A stretch of DNA of 64,000 nucleotides from positions 62,001 through 126,000 of the forward strand of contig CAVSVP010000009.1 in assembly GCA_963731125.1 (NCBI GenBank). The letters are read 5' to 3'. The DNA is from CAVSVP01 sp963731125. GTDB lineage: Bacteria > Pseudomonadota > Gammaproteobacteria > Competibacterales > Competibacteraceae. Shown here piece after piece: positions 1 through 7,447 of this stretch. Positions within the stretch are counted from its first letter, which is position 1. Every line of letters starts with the position of its first letter. Position numbers and translations under genes: made by a program. The notes beneath the pieces are model-generated. The model had not been told where the DNA came from. It worked only from the letters and a program-made list of their open reading frames with translations, and did no database searches.

Positions 1-481
1 AACACCCGACGCCAAATCCCAGGCGATGATCTCCCCGGTTTCCTCAGCCACACCTGCCAGCGTCTCACCATTCGGGCTAAAGACCAGGCCGCGGACAGCG
101 CTATTTCCAGGACCGACCAAGGTTCCGCTTTCCATCGCCGGAGGCCACATTCCACAAGATAATCGTATCATCCGCCGCACTGGCTAGCGTGTTGGCATCG
201 GGGCTGAAAGCAAGGCCGGTGGTCACACCACTCACAGGGCCAGCCAACGTTGCACGCTCTTGACCCGATGCCAAATCCAGCACCGTGATCCAACCGTCTT
301 CTGCCACGCTCGCCAGCGTATTGCCGTCTCGGCTGAAGGCAAACAACGCTGCCTGAGGCTCGGAAGAGGCATCTGTCTGTGCCGCGGCCGGAGTAGGTGC
401 CAGCGCCGTTCCGAAAACTTCGATAATCAGGAATAGCAATATGAAACTGGCACAGAGAAAATCGGAACGATTAGACGACAT
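1..481 (-). pseudogene. WD40-repeat protein, partial and frame-broken
   Basis: The gene starts at 481 with an N-terminal hydrophobic segment (about residues 8-30, FILLFLIIEVFGTALA) that looks like a signal peptide ending near an AAAQT site. Two WD40 blades follow, seen as FSRDGNTLASVAEDGWITVLDLASG and the next FSPDANTLASAADDTIILWNVASG. The frame then stops near 103. Another frame of the same strand continues the repeat pattern (LVFSPNGETLAG...IIAWDLASG) out of the window, so a 1-2 base indel lies near positions 125-140. This is either a real frameshift or an assembly error. WD40 propellers are scaffolds; no partner is visible. No strong ribosome binding site precedes 481. Confidence 0.6.
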
Positions 482-558
482 ATCTTAGGACTCGGCGTAT
501 GTAAAAACTTTGTTCAACTTTAGAGATTGTGGTTGGATATAGTAAATGAGTATTAATT

Positions 559-596
559 AAGAAATTGTTAATATTTTGTAAGAAATTGTTAATATT
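559..596. repeat. Two 17 bp direct repeats, 21 bp apart
   Basis: AAGAAATTGTTAATATT occurs at 559-575 and again at 580-596, a spacing of 21 bp or about two helical turns. The repeats lie in a very AT-rich gap between the end of the BY-kinase-like gene and the start of the WD40 gene, where the promoter of the WD40 gene should be. A helically phased regulator site is possible; slippage duplication is the simpler alternative. Confidence 0.6.
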
Positions 597-699
597 TATA
601 ACTTATTGGTTATATTATTAAAAATTTTATCGAATTGGCACCTGTTAAGTATAAGCCAAAAGACGTCGACCAGCTTTCAGCCTTAAGAAACATAGCGAA

Positions 700-1548
700 C
701 TACTTACGATCAGGCCTTATCATTGGCACATCGTTAAAAACCGTTCCGATCAACTGCTCGGGATCGACAGCTAAAGCAGCAGACATTACCTGCTCTTTAG
801 TAGCTCGACCATAAGGTATGACCAGCAACACATAATCGCATAAGTCGGCTAGAATTCGGGCATCCGGTTCCTCCATAGAAGGTGCGTCTAAAATAACGCA
901 TCGCTCCGGATAGCGCTGGCGAACCTCTTGCAGCAGGGTATGCAGTTGCGGCGAAGAGAAACATTCTGTCGCTGCTTCCCGTTTCAGCCCGGCGGGAATG
1001 GCTCGAAGGCGAGGTATGCCGGTAGGATAAATAATACCCTCTATGCTGGGTTCGACGCCGCGCAAGTAATCGGTAAGCCCAAGCAAGTCCTGATTATTTC
1101 TAATCAAAATCAGATTATCCAGCGTCGGTCTTGTTAGGCTGCAATCAATCAAAAGAGCGGTTTTGGTTTCGTCAAAGGCAACAGCAGCAGCAAGATTTCG
1201 CGCTACAAAGCTGGCTCCTCCCTGTGCAGACACAGCTGACACTAGCAAGGTAAAGTTGTGTGTGCCGGCTTTCTGAAAGAGCGTCGTGCGCAGGTGACGA
1301 AACGAGCTACAAACCCGTTTATCTACCATCTCCGGGTAAATTATCTTTTGAGCAACAAGTTCGTTGTGCGAACGTTGTTGCGGCTCTCGCATCCGGGCGA
1401 TTTCTTGCTTAGCACCAAGCTTACTTAATAAATCCGATGGCCGTCGAACGTGCGGGCTGATCGATGGCACTTCTTGCCTTTCTCCATCAGGAGCCGGCAA
1501 TGCGCCTCTGGCGCTAACCTCCCTCAGAACATTTTCAGTTTTGTTCAT
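700..1548 (-). CDS. BY-kinase-like polysaccharide ATPase (CpsD/EpsG type)
   Basis: The C-terminal two thirds form a P-loop ATPase of the CpsD/CapB/Wzc-kinase family. A Walker A' stretch (ALLIDCSLTRP) and a Walker B stretch (CVILDAPS) are visible. The Walker A region reads SAVSAQGGASFVARN and has no lysine, and there is no tyrosine cluster at the C-terminus, so classical tyrosine autokinase activity is doubtful. Such proteins normally partner a Wzz-type protein to control polysaccharide polymerisation; the wzz gene is directly upstream. I chose the ATG at 1548 because AGGAG lies about 10 bases before it and it begins 2 bases after the wzz stop; an upstream ATG at 1578 would overlap wzz. The product would be 282 residues and cytoplasmic. 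Confidence 0.75.
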   Translation of the reverse strand: MNKTENVLREVSARGALPAPDGERQEVPSISPHVRRPSDLLSKLGAKQEIARMREPQQRSHNELVAQKIIYPEMVDKRVCSSFRHLRTTLFQKAGTHNFTLLVSAVSAQGGASFVARNLAAAVAFDETKTALLIDCSLTRPTLDNLILIRNNQDLLGLTDYLRGVEPSIEGIIYPTGIPRLRAIPAGLKREAATECFSSPQLHTLLQEVRQRYPERCVILDAPSMEEPDARILADLCDYVLLVIPYGRATKEQVMSAALAVDPEQLIGTVFNDVPMIRPDRK

Positions 1549-1550
1549 CG

Positions 1551-3095
1551 TTAGATTTCTCCTTGAAACCTCAGCCAAATCACAGCAATGATGATTATCA
1601 GCGTCAGCGTAATAACCAACCCGGACCAGAAAATTCCCCTAAACTGTTTGCGCCTTTCTTTAGGACCAGTAAGACGAGGAACGACATCAAGCATAGGAAG
1701 CTCAAGTTCATCGGTGATAATGGAGGGCATGCGGATCCGCGGGTCAATCATTAAAACCCCGAATAACAGTATCATGGGTAACACTGAACCCAATGCGACA
1801 CCGCCAATGGCAAAGACAAATAACGGCGGACCATCGGGCTGATGAGGCTCAAAGGCAGGCTCGGTGATTCTCACGCTGCTGAGATTCGCCTGCTCATCAT
1901 CCAGGCTTAAGGAAACTCTCGCTTTCTCGCGGCGTCGCAACAAATCCTGATAAACTTCCTCATTGATCCTGTAATCTCGCATTAAATTGTTATAGGCTAT
2001 TTCGGAATCTCGTATCCGTTTCAATCTTTCCTTTTCATTCGCCAACTTGCTTTGCGCTTCAAACAAGCGTCCTTGCAGGGTTTTACTCTGCGTATTCGCT
2101 TCATAAAATTTTTGCTTCAGGCTTTGATAAAGGTTATCACTCTTTACATTTTCATCGTTGTAATAAAGTGCAGTATCCGCCAATGCTCCACTTTTTTGCT
2201 CCGCACGTTTAATGGAATTCTGCAACTCAGCGATTTGTTGTTTAACTCGGATAATGTCGGGATGGGTTTCCTTGTAGTCCAAGCTTAGCGTGGCTAACTC
2301 TGCCTGCAACTCAGCAAGGCGAGCTTGTTCACGCTCTGTTTGCATCAGTGCAGTGTAAGCCGTGGTTTCGCCGGTGAGTTGTTCACGTAGAGACTCTCGT
2401 GCGATTTTCGCATCCCGCAGTGCCTGTTCCAAATCATCAATGCGAGCACTTAATTTATTAATACTTGACTGCACTTCCCCAGATAATTCAGGCTGGGCAT
2501 CTACGTCTCGGTTGCGTAACTGCTTAAGCCGTGCCTGAATACTACTTAACACTGCTTCGTATTTTTTGACCTCGTTATCGATAAACTCAAAGGCTGCCTG
2601 ACTCTCCTTTGTTTTTTCCCTGAGCATCTCATTGATAAGGAGGTCAGACCATATCTTGGTGGTAGCAAATGCACGTTCCGGATCTTGGTCCTTGTACTCA
2701 ATTTTGATCAAATTTTTTCCAATGTCCTGAACAATCGTCCTCGACTTTAGCTCTTTAGCGAGCTGTTCCTGACGCTGTGGGCTTGGGTTTGAACCTAACC
2801 AGCCGCCCTGCTTGAGAACCTGAAGCAGAGCCGAACGACCATAGACAACTTCACTGGCATTGGCTGCCAAATCAGCGACATCCGTACGTACCGCTGTCCC
2901 CTCCATGAGCGGATCGATCACATTTTTGTATTCGAAATAAATATTAGCGGATGACGTATAAACTTTGGGCCACACTATGCCAACACAAACCGCAGCCAAG
3001 CTGACACTGACAAAAAGCCACACGACAAACTTACGATGCAGAAATGCTTCTCTAACGAGCAGCTTAAATTTTTGAGTCATTGCATCTGATATCAT
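1551..3095 (-). CDS. Wzz-type polysaccharide chain-length determinant
   Basis: The 514-residue protein has a membrane segment near residues 25-43, a long periplasmic part rich in coiled coil (about 150-400), the PCP signature region before a second membrane segment (about 428-452), and a third hydrophobic segment at the C-terminus (about 490-510). This layout is that of Wzz/GNVR-domain proteins of exopolysaccharide loci, which set chain length and form the inner-membrane part of the export path. The next gene encodes its probable ATPase partner and begins 2 bases after the stop. GGTGA lies about 6 bases before the first ATG at 3095; an ATG at 3080 is the alternative. An ops element about 200 bases upstream suggests RfaH control. 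Confidence 0.85.
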   Translation of the reverse strand: MISDAMTQKFKLLVREAFLHRKFVVWLFVSVSLAAVCVGIVWPKVYTSSANIYFEYKNVIDPLMEGTAVRTDVADLAANASEVVYGRSALLQVLKQGGWLGSNPSPQRQEQLAKELKSRTIVQDIGKNLIKIEYKDQDPERAFATTKIWSDLLINEMLREKTKESQAAFEFIDNEVKKYEAVLSSIQARLKQLRNRDVDAQPELSGEVQSSINKLSARIDDLEQALRDAKIARESLREQLTGETTAYTALMQTEREQARLAELQAELATLSLDYKETHPDIIRVKQQIAELQNSIKRAEQKSGALADTALYYNDENVKSDNLYQSLKQKFYEANTQSKTLQGRLFEAQSKLANEKERLKRIRDSEIAYNNLMRDYRINEEVYQDLLRRREKARVSLSLDDEQANLSSVRITEPAFEPHQPDGPPLFVFAIGGVALGSVLPMILLFGVLMIDPRIRMPSIITDELELPMLDVVPRLTGPKERRKQFRGIFWSGLVITLTLIIIIAVIWLRFQGEI

Positions 3096-3245
3096 ACAGT
3101 TTCACCGTTCGCTATCTTGACTTCGGCCATTGCAGGTTTTATCCAGGTTGCAGAAACTGATGCTTTCTCAGTCAGAAAGGCAGGAATCCCAATCATACCG
3201 TTCAAACAAAGCAATAAGACCTCTCTCATTTCCACAGCTTAGAGT

Positions 3246-3299
3246 CTGAAACGTGCCAGAGTTTCACGATTTAGCCAGCGATGATAAGTTTCAGGCACG
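3246..3299. promoter_or_regulatory. Overlapping hairpins in the wzz leader
   Basis: TGAAAC (3247-3252) pairs with GTTTCA (3261-3266). CGTGCC (3252-3257) can instead pair with GGCACG (3294-3299), so the two hairpins exclude each other. The second arm overlaps the end of the ops element. The arrangement is seen directly; a role in leader RNA switching or pausing is inference. Confidence 0.4.
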
Positions 3300-3307
3300 C
3301 TACCGCC
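3295..3307 (-). promoter_or_regulatory. ops element (RfaH recruitment site)
   Basis: On the minus strand positions 3307-3295 read GGCGGTAGCGTGC. This matches the enterobacterial ops consensus GGCGGTAGnnT and its common longer form. It lies 118 bases after the rfaH stop and about 200 bases before the wzz start, in the untranslated leader, where ops elements of polysaccharide operons are found. RNA polymerase pauses at ops and RfaH binds the non-template strand there. No equally good copy was found upstream of the other polysaccharide genes in the window. Confidence 0.85.
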
Positions 3308-3424
3308 CTACAAAACACCAATGCGTTTCGCATAAGCTTTAGTTTTCTAATTTTTTTATAACAGCACCCTCGACTATACTAAGTCGTGAGTGCCCGGGTT
3401 GGCTTAGACCAACAACTTCAAACC

Positions 3425-3928
3425 CTATGCTAAGCGCAGCAGATCGCGCTTAATGGTGATGCGATTTTCCCTACCCAGCATCTCAAACAAAATCTTGACC
3501 CGTTCTTGACCGGTTTCGGCCAGGAAGATCGCCTGTATGCCAGCCAAAGGACCTTTATCGATGATGACGATATCGCCCCGCTTAAAAAGCAAATCTTTGG
3601 GATAATGAAGACCAGTCTCAGGGTTCGCAGTACGCTTCAGCGATTCAATAATTTGATCGGATACGACAGTGGGTCCTTCAGTATTGAAGCGCACCAAACT
3701 GTGTACTCCTAGCGTAGAGCGTATCGGACTAATGTTGTCATGGCCGAGGTGGAAACGTACAAACAGATAACGCGTAAATAGGGGTTCGATGACTTCAATC
3801 CAGCGATCACGGCGTCGACGTGGTCGCTGAATAAGGGGCAGGTAAACTTCCCAACCTTGGCGCTGTAAATTTTGCTCTGCTATTATTTCTTTGCGCGGTT
3901 TGGTGAGTATCAGATACCAATTTTTCAT
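3425..3928 (-). CDS. rfaH: Transcription antitermination protein RfaH
   Basis: The 167-residue protein matches the size of RfaH (about 162 in E. coli). The NusG-like NGN domain covers roughly residues 1-105 (WYLILTKPRKE...NLQRQGWEVYLPLI...PLFTRYLFVRF), followed by a linker and a KOW-type C-terminal domain (about 118-165, KRGDIVIIDKGPLAGIQAIF). The signature WYxxxxKPRxE...PLFxxYLF is shared by RfaH and other NusG paralogues. RfaH binds RNA polymerase at ops sites and suppresses Rho-dependent and intrinsic termination in long surface-polysaccharide operons. Here its own downstream neighbour is preceded by an ops site, which supports RfaH over housekeeping NusG. Loader or ActX-type paralogues remain possible. 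Confidence 0.88.
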   Translation of the reverse strand: MKNWYLILTKPRKEIIAEQNLQRQGWEVYLPLIQRPRRRRDRWIEVIEPLFTRYLFVRFHLGHDNISPIRSTLGVHSLVRFNTEGPTVVSDQIIESLKRTANPETGLHYPKDLLFKRGDIVIIDKGPLAGIQAIFLAETGQERVKILFEMLGRENRITIKRDLLRLA

Positions 3929-3974
3929 GATAAATCTTTATGAGATTTCTAATCTAAAGACAATGACAATCCTG

Positions 3975-4005
3975 TTGCATGAACTTTTGGTTCGTGCAAT
4001 TTTTT
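3975..4005 (+). terminator. Intrinsic-terminator-like hairpin with T-run
   Basis: TTGCATGAAC (3975-3984) and GTTCGTGCAA (3990-3999) form a 10-bp stem with one wobble pair and a 5-base loop, followed by six T. It faces plus-strand transcription although no plus-strand gene precedes it. It may stop antisense transcription entering from rfaH, or act as a site in the rfaH promoter region. Confidence 0.5.
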
Positions 4006-4237
4006 GATAATGTGTTCTCTAATTCAATAAATTCTTATAATTGATCTATCTAATATAATTTTTCCTCATTTTTTATTAATTCAACAATAAATTACATTTC
4101 AAAAATTCTTACATAACAATAGCCGCCGCAAGCTTTCTGTAGAAAGCAGTAAAACTATATCAAAGAATCATAGAATTATTTGTGAACAATCTTAAAATTT
4201 TTACAAAAAGCACATAAAGCTATTTAGTGTACATATT

Positions 4238-4317
4238 AGACATTATTGGAAACTCAGATCTCAATACCCTAAGCCACTGAAACAAAGAAAAATAGAAATT
4301 AGTTTCCAATAGTGTCT
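4238..4317. repeat. 80 bp unit with 17 bp inverted ends
   Basis: AGACATTATTGGAAACT at 4238-4254 is the reverse complement of 4301-4317 with one mismatch, with 46 bases between. The unit is AT-rich and noncoding. It could be a small MITE remnant or a long-stem regulatory hairpin. No target duplication is obvious. Confidence 0.5.
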
Positions 4318-4464
4318 ATTTAAGATTTAACTAAAGGGTTGAGAAGCTTATTCTGAAGACTGCTATAGTGTCCATCAGTTTCATCCAATTGTTACAAATT
4401 TTTACAATCCCCTTGAAGAGTTAAAACCGTATGACAGCTTGCCATAGGCAATAGGCATCAGTGT

Positions 4465-4482
4465 ATACGTAGAACTACGTAT
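4465..4482. promoter_or_regulatory. 18 bp near-perfect palindrome
   Basis: ATACGTAG-AA-CTACGTAT has two perfect 8-base arms around a 2-base centre. It lies about 360 bases upstream of the aminotransferase. Its size and symmetry fit a dimeric repressor operator; no regulator gene in the window is an obvious partner. Confidence 0.4.
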
Positions 4483-4838
4483 TGCGACTAATTAGCGATA
4501 ATGAATGATGCTAAATTTGCAGATCAGTGTCAGTATTCCCATTGTAATTACTCGCATTTACAAGTGATTGATTCTAAATTAAAATCATAATGAAAAAATC
4601 ATTGATCCGTAACAAAAGACTATTTTAAGAAAGTAAAGTTCAATAGCGGTGGGATTTACCATTCCGCCTGGATCTCGGCACTTAGTAAACAACCATAAAG
4701 CCGACACTCTTAGACATTAAAACGACGACGTAACATTGAAACTGCGGCGTTTATTACAAGAAAACTTTTGTTGCAGAAAAACATGATGAAGCAGGTGAGA
4801 GAATTTGATAGTACTAGAGAAAGGATATACTGCTTTCG

Positions 4839-6023
4839 ATGAACTTTATGAACGATAAGATAAACATACCTCTGCTTGATTTGCAAGGGCAATATTCAGA
4901 TATCGAACAGGAAATTTTGGAGATCCTGCGTGACGTCTGCTCCAGTCAACGCTTCGTTCTTGGACCTAAAGTCAGGGAGTTAGAAGAACGGATCGCGGCA
5001 TATTCACAGTGCAAGTATGGTGTCGGTGTTTCTTCTGGGACCGACGCCCTGTTGGTGGCCTTAATGGCATTAGGCGTAGGACGGGGCGACGAGGTAATTA
5101 CCACTCCTTATTCCTTTTTCGCAACCGCAGGAGTGATTGCCCGACTAGGGGCTCGGCCGTTATTCTGCGATATCGATCCAGTCACCCATAATCTGTCGCC
5201 TGCCGCGGTGACAGATTTTATCAACGAGCAGTGTATTTGCAAAGAGGGTCAACTACGTAATCGCAACACGGGAGGTAATGTCAAGGTATTAATGCCAGTG
5301 CATTTGTTTGGGCAACCATCAGAAATGGAGCCACTCCTGGAATTGGCCATGCGTTATGGTCTCAAGGTGGTCGAAGATGCGGCTCAAGCCATTGGATCTG
5401 AATATTTTGATGGTCGCCGTGCAGGCAGTATGGGTGATATTGGTTGCTTTTCCTTCTTTCCGAGCAAAAACTTGGGAGCTTTTGGCGATGGCGGCATGTG
5501 TACCACCAATGATCCTGAGCTAGCAGAACGGCTTAGGGTTTTGCGGGTACATGGCAGTCATCCGAAATATCATCACGCCGTGATTGGCGGCAATTTCCGG
5601 CTCGATGAGCTGCAGGCAGCAGTTTTGACCGTTAAATTCCAGCATCTGGATCAATGGACGGCGCAACGTCAGGAAAATGCTCGTTTCTACGACAAGCATT
5701 TTGCGGCGGCACAACTCGGCTTATGCCTTGCGACGCCGCGCGCGCTAGCGGGTTACCGTCATGTCTATAATCAATATGTGCTGCGCGTTCAACGGCGGGA
5801 TGCATTAGGTCATCATTTGACCGACCGGCAAATCGGTACAGAGGTTTACTATCCAATCCCACTGCACCGGCAAAAGTGCTTCGCCTATCTTGGCCATCAA
5901 CCGCGAGACTGCCCTGAGGCAGACCGCGCCGCCGGAGAAACACTCGCTATTCCCATTTATCCTGAATTAACCGAGACCCAACAGGCCTATGTGGTAGACA
6001 CTATCGTGCAATTTTATCGATAG
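4839..6023 (+). CDS. DegT/DnrJ/EryC1/StrS-family sugar aminotransferase
   Basis: This 394-residue protein is a fold-type I PLP enzyme that aminates nucleotide-linked keto-sugars for surface polysaccharide. The cofactor lysine is K210 in FSFFPSKNLGAFGDGG, and D180 in VVEDAAQAIG should contact the pyridinium nitrogen. Other family marks are GVSSGTDALLVAL near 63-75 and the C-terminal YYPIPLH. Residues about 128-148 form a small polar insertion compared with WecE/FdtB-type enzymes. The start is uncertain: a purine-rich AAAGGA sits about 14 bases before ATG 4839, and an in-frame ATG follows at 4848. It stands alone on the plus strand, divergent from rfaH, so it probably has its own promoter. The exact sugar product cannot be told from sequence. 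Confidence 0.85.
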   Translation: MNFMNDKINIPLLDLQGQYSDIEQEILEILRDVCSSQRFVLGPKVRELEERIAAYSQCKYGVGVSSGTDALLVALMALGVGRGDEVITTPYSFFATAGVIARLGARPLFCDIDPVTHNLSPAAVTDFINEQCICKEGQLRNRNTGGNVKVLMPVHLFGQPSEMEPLLELAMRYGLKVVEDAAQAIGSEYFDGRRAGSMGDIGCFSFFPSKNLGAFGDGGMCTTNDPELAERLRVLRVHGSHPKYHHAVIGGNFRLDELQAAVLTVKFQHLDQWTAQRQENARFYDKHFAAAQLGLCLATPRALAGYRHVYNQYVLRVQRRDALGHHLTDRQIGTEVYYPIPLHRQKCFAYLGHQPRDCPEADRAAGETLAIPIYPELTETQQAYVVDTIVQFYR

Positions 6024-6146
6024 ATAGTGGAACGCCAGCCGTTGTGTTGGGCTTTACAAGCGCAACCCAATCTATGAGCCCTATCTTCATGAAAACAGCC
6101 ACAACTACGCCACCCATGGCACACACGATCCACCCTTGGTAATATA

Positions 6147-6446
6147 ATGGAAACCATACATTCAGTGCACGGCGTTCCTATCCGCCTTACCGATGAACGC
6201 TGGACACATATTACCGAAGAGCATACAGAACTTGCCGGATTGCGGCTGGATGTGTTGGAAGCGGTTGCCACCCCGGAGCGAATACTGGCCGGTGGCGCGG
6301 GTGAACAACTGGCGGTCAAAACACAACCTGATGGAAAAACACTGGTAGTGGTCTATCGGGAATTCACTCAAGACGGCTTTATCATCACTGCTTTTCTCAC
6401 TCGGCGCCTTAACACACTGGATCGCAGGAGACAACTATGGCCTTAA
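6147..6446 (+). CDS. Small PBECR-like (RelE/Barnase-fold) putative toxin
   Basis: The 99-residue protein has the pattern WTHITEEHTELAG near residues 20-32 and VVVYREFTQDGFIITAFLTRR near 66-86. This is the look of the phage-Barnase-EndoU-ColicinE5/D-RelE-like nuclease group (PBECR type), which I recall next to DUF2283 genes. The histidines and the C-terminal arginines could be catalytic. The next gene starts inside its last codons (10-base overlap), so the two are probably translationally coupled. A toxin role is inferred from family resemblance and pairing and is not shown. No strong ribosome binding site is seen before 6147. Confidence 0.6.
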   Translation: METIHSVHGVPIRLTDERWTHITEEHTELAGLRLDVLEAVATPERILAGGAGEQLAVKTQPDGKTLVVVYREFTQDGFIITAFLTRRLNTLDRRRQLWP

Positions 6447-6664
6447 CCGGATTGCCTGATTTCACTCAGTTAGTGGCAACCGTCAGACGCACTCCGCATC
6501 AATACCTGTGGTCATCTTATGATGCTGAGGCGGATGTCCTGTATATCAGCTTCAAAAAACCGAGTCGCGCCACCGACAGCGAATTGACCGATGATGACAT
6601 TATCATTCGCTATGAGGATGATGAGGTCATCGGTCTGACCATATTGCATGCAACCCAACGATAA
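6437..6664 (+). CDS. DUF2283 protein, possible antitoxin partner
   Basis: The 75-residue protein has the DUF2283 core: SYDAEADVLYISFKKP near residues 27-42 and IIIRYEDDEVIGLTILHA near 54-71. An AGGAG lies about 8 bases before ATG 6437 (ggatcgcaggagacaactATG region). It overlaps the PBECR-like gene by 10 bases. DUF2283 proteins are small, acidic and often encoded beside small nuclease-like or RelE-type genes. An antitoxin role is a reasonable guess, not established here. A paralogue is encoded at 6808-7032. Confidence 0.75.
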   Translation: MALTGLPDFTQLVATVRRTPHQYLWSSYDAEADVLYISFKKPSRATDSELTDDDIIIRYEDDEVIGLTILHATQR

Positions 6665-6677
6665 CCAGCCAGTTAAA

Positions 6678-6709
6678 TGTTGGGGTTCGTCTTGCTCATC
6701 CCATCCTAC
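6678..6709. repeat. Short palindromic REP-like repeat
   Basis: The stretch starting TGTTGGGGTTCG and ending CATCCCATCCTAC forms an imperfect hairpin (TGGGGT with ATCCCA). It resembles, from memory, a palindromic repeat type dispersed in many gammaproteobacterial and cyanobacterial genomes. It lies 14 bases after the DUF2283 stop. Confidence 0.4.
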
Positions 6710-6726
6710 AACCTTGTATCTTGAAG

Positions 6727-6753
6727 CGTGTGGTGATTAGCTACCACCACACG
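6727..6753. terminator. Strong hairpin between the DUF2283 genes
   Basis: CGTGTGGTG (6727-6735) pairs perfectly with CACCACACG (6745-6753) around a 9-base loop. There is no T-run, so it may be part of a dispersed repeat or a Rho-independent-like stop of low efficiency. Confidence 0.4.
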
Positions 6754-6807
6754 AGACCCGGGAGGTTGTGCCTAATCTACGCTACTACGCTACTCTTACG
6801 TGAGACT

Positions 6808-7032
6808 ATGGAAGCGCTAAAGATTTTGGAGAGGCCGGGTGAACTCACCTGGGACTATGATGAAGAAGCGGATGTTTTATACATCTCGATAGGTGAGCCG
6901 CGCCAGACACTCGGTGTGGATATCGGCGATGGTATGATCTTGTGTTACGATGAAACCCAAAAAGAGGTGGTGGGCCTGACATTGATCGGATTGCGTGAGC
7001 GTCTGCTAAAGGGCCTGGCAAGCCCACCGTGA
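6808..7032 (+). CDS. DUF2283 protein, second copy
   Basis: The 74-residue product has the same core as its neighbour: WDYDEEADVLYISIGEP and GMILCYDETQKEVVGLTLIG. I start it at ATG 6808, preceded by GTGAG at a short distance, because the longer open frame from 6721 runs through a hairpin and encodes an unrelated N-terminus. It is a diverged paralogue of the gene at 6437. No toxin-like partner is directly beside this copy. Its function is unknown. Confidence 0.7.
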   Translation: MEALKILERPGELTWDYDEEADVLYISIGEPRQTLGVDIGDGMILCYDETQKEVVGLTLIGLRERLLKGLASPP

Positions 7033-7224
7033 TAAAAAGCGCGGGATGTGAGATAATTCATGATGCACGATGATATAAGAAAATGTTGAGTTGCGCCAAA
7101 CCGCAAATCAACCTACCTCAATTTCCACAATTTTAAGGCTGATGTTTCACTAGGAGGCGATTCGATTCATTTTGGTCATTGTCATTGGATCGAGCGGCAT
7201 CAGTGGATGTCGGATAACGGTTAA

Positions 7225-7244
7225 GGGCGATTCGTGAATCGCCC
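7225..7244. repeat. 20 bp palindrome GGGCGATTC-GT-GAATCGCCC
   Basis: Two perfect 9-base arms flank GT. The sequence is close to a dispersed palindrome (GTAGGGGCGATTC...) that I recall from many bacterial genomes. It may also act as a weak terminator for cbbS on the minus strand. Confidence 0.55.
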
Positions 7245-7261
7245 CTACCCCTATTTCCAAT

Positions 7262-7434
7262 ATCCTAGGGTAGGGCGTCTAAATCGGCCAATTTGCCTTG
7301 ACCGCTTTTTGGACCTCGCTGATTGGTCCCAAACCCCGCGCGAATCGGTATCATGAGCGATATTCTCTGGGTCCAAAATCTGGGCAACGAATTTGGCCCA
7401 AAAATGGTGTTTTTAGACACCCTAATCCTAGGGT
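7262..7434. mobile_element. MITE with inverted ends and direct flanks
   Basis: AGGGCGTCTAAA (from 7272) and TTTAGACACCCT (to 7424) are inverted ends with one mismatch in 12. The flanks repeat ATCCTAGGGT directly at 7262-7271 and 7425-7434, as expected for a target duplication. The interior is also partly palindromic (GGCCAATTTGCC near 7286; GGCAACGAATTTGGCC near 7383). There is no transposase frame inside. It lies 14 bases beyond the cbbS stop. Confidence 0.7.
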
Positions 7435-7447
7435 TGATCCCCGCCGG

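Larger units (their letters stand above)
3929..4838. other. AT-rich intergenic region without a convincing gene
   Basis: This 910-base gap separates the divergent rfaH and aminotransferase genes. The only sizeable open frame (minus strand, 4710-4892) lacks a ribosome binding site and any recognisable sequence. The gap holds an intrinsic-terminator-like hairpin, an 80-bp inverted-repeat unit and an 18-bp palindrome, listed separately. Promoters for both flanking genes must lie here. Confidence 0.6.

Noticed and set aside
3398..3413. Hairpin GTTGG...CCAAC after rfaH as a terminator
   Set aside because: The stem is only 5 bp and has no T-run on the minus strand.
4710..4892. 60-codon frame on the minus strand overlapping the aminotransferase start
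   Set aside because: It has no ribosome binding site and is antisense to a clear gene.
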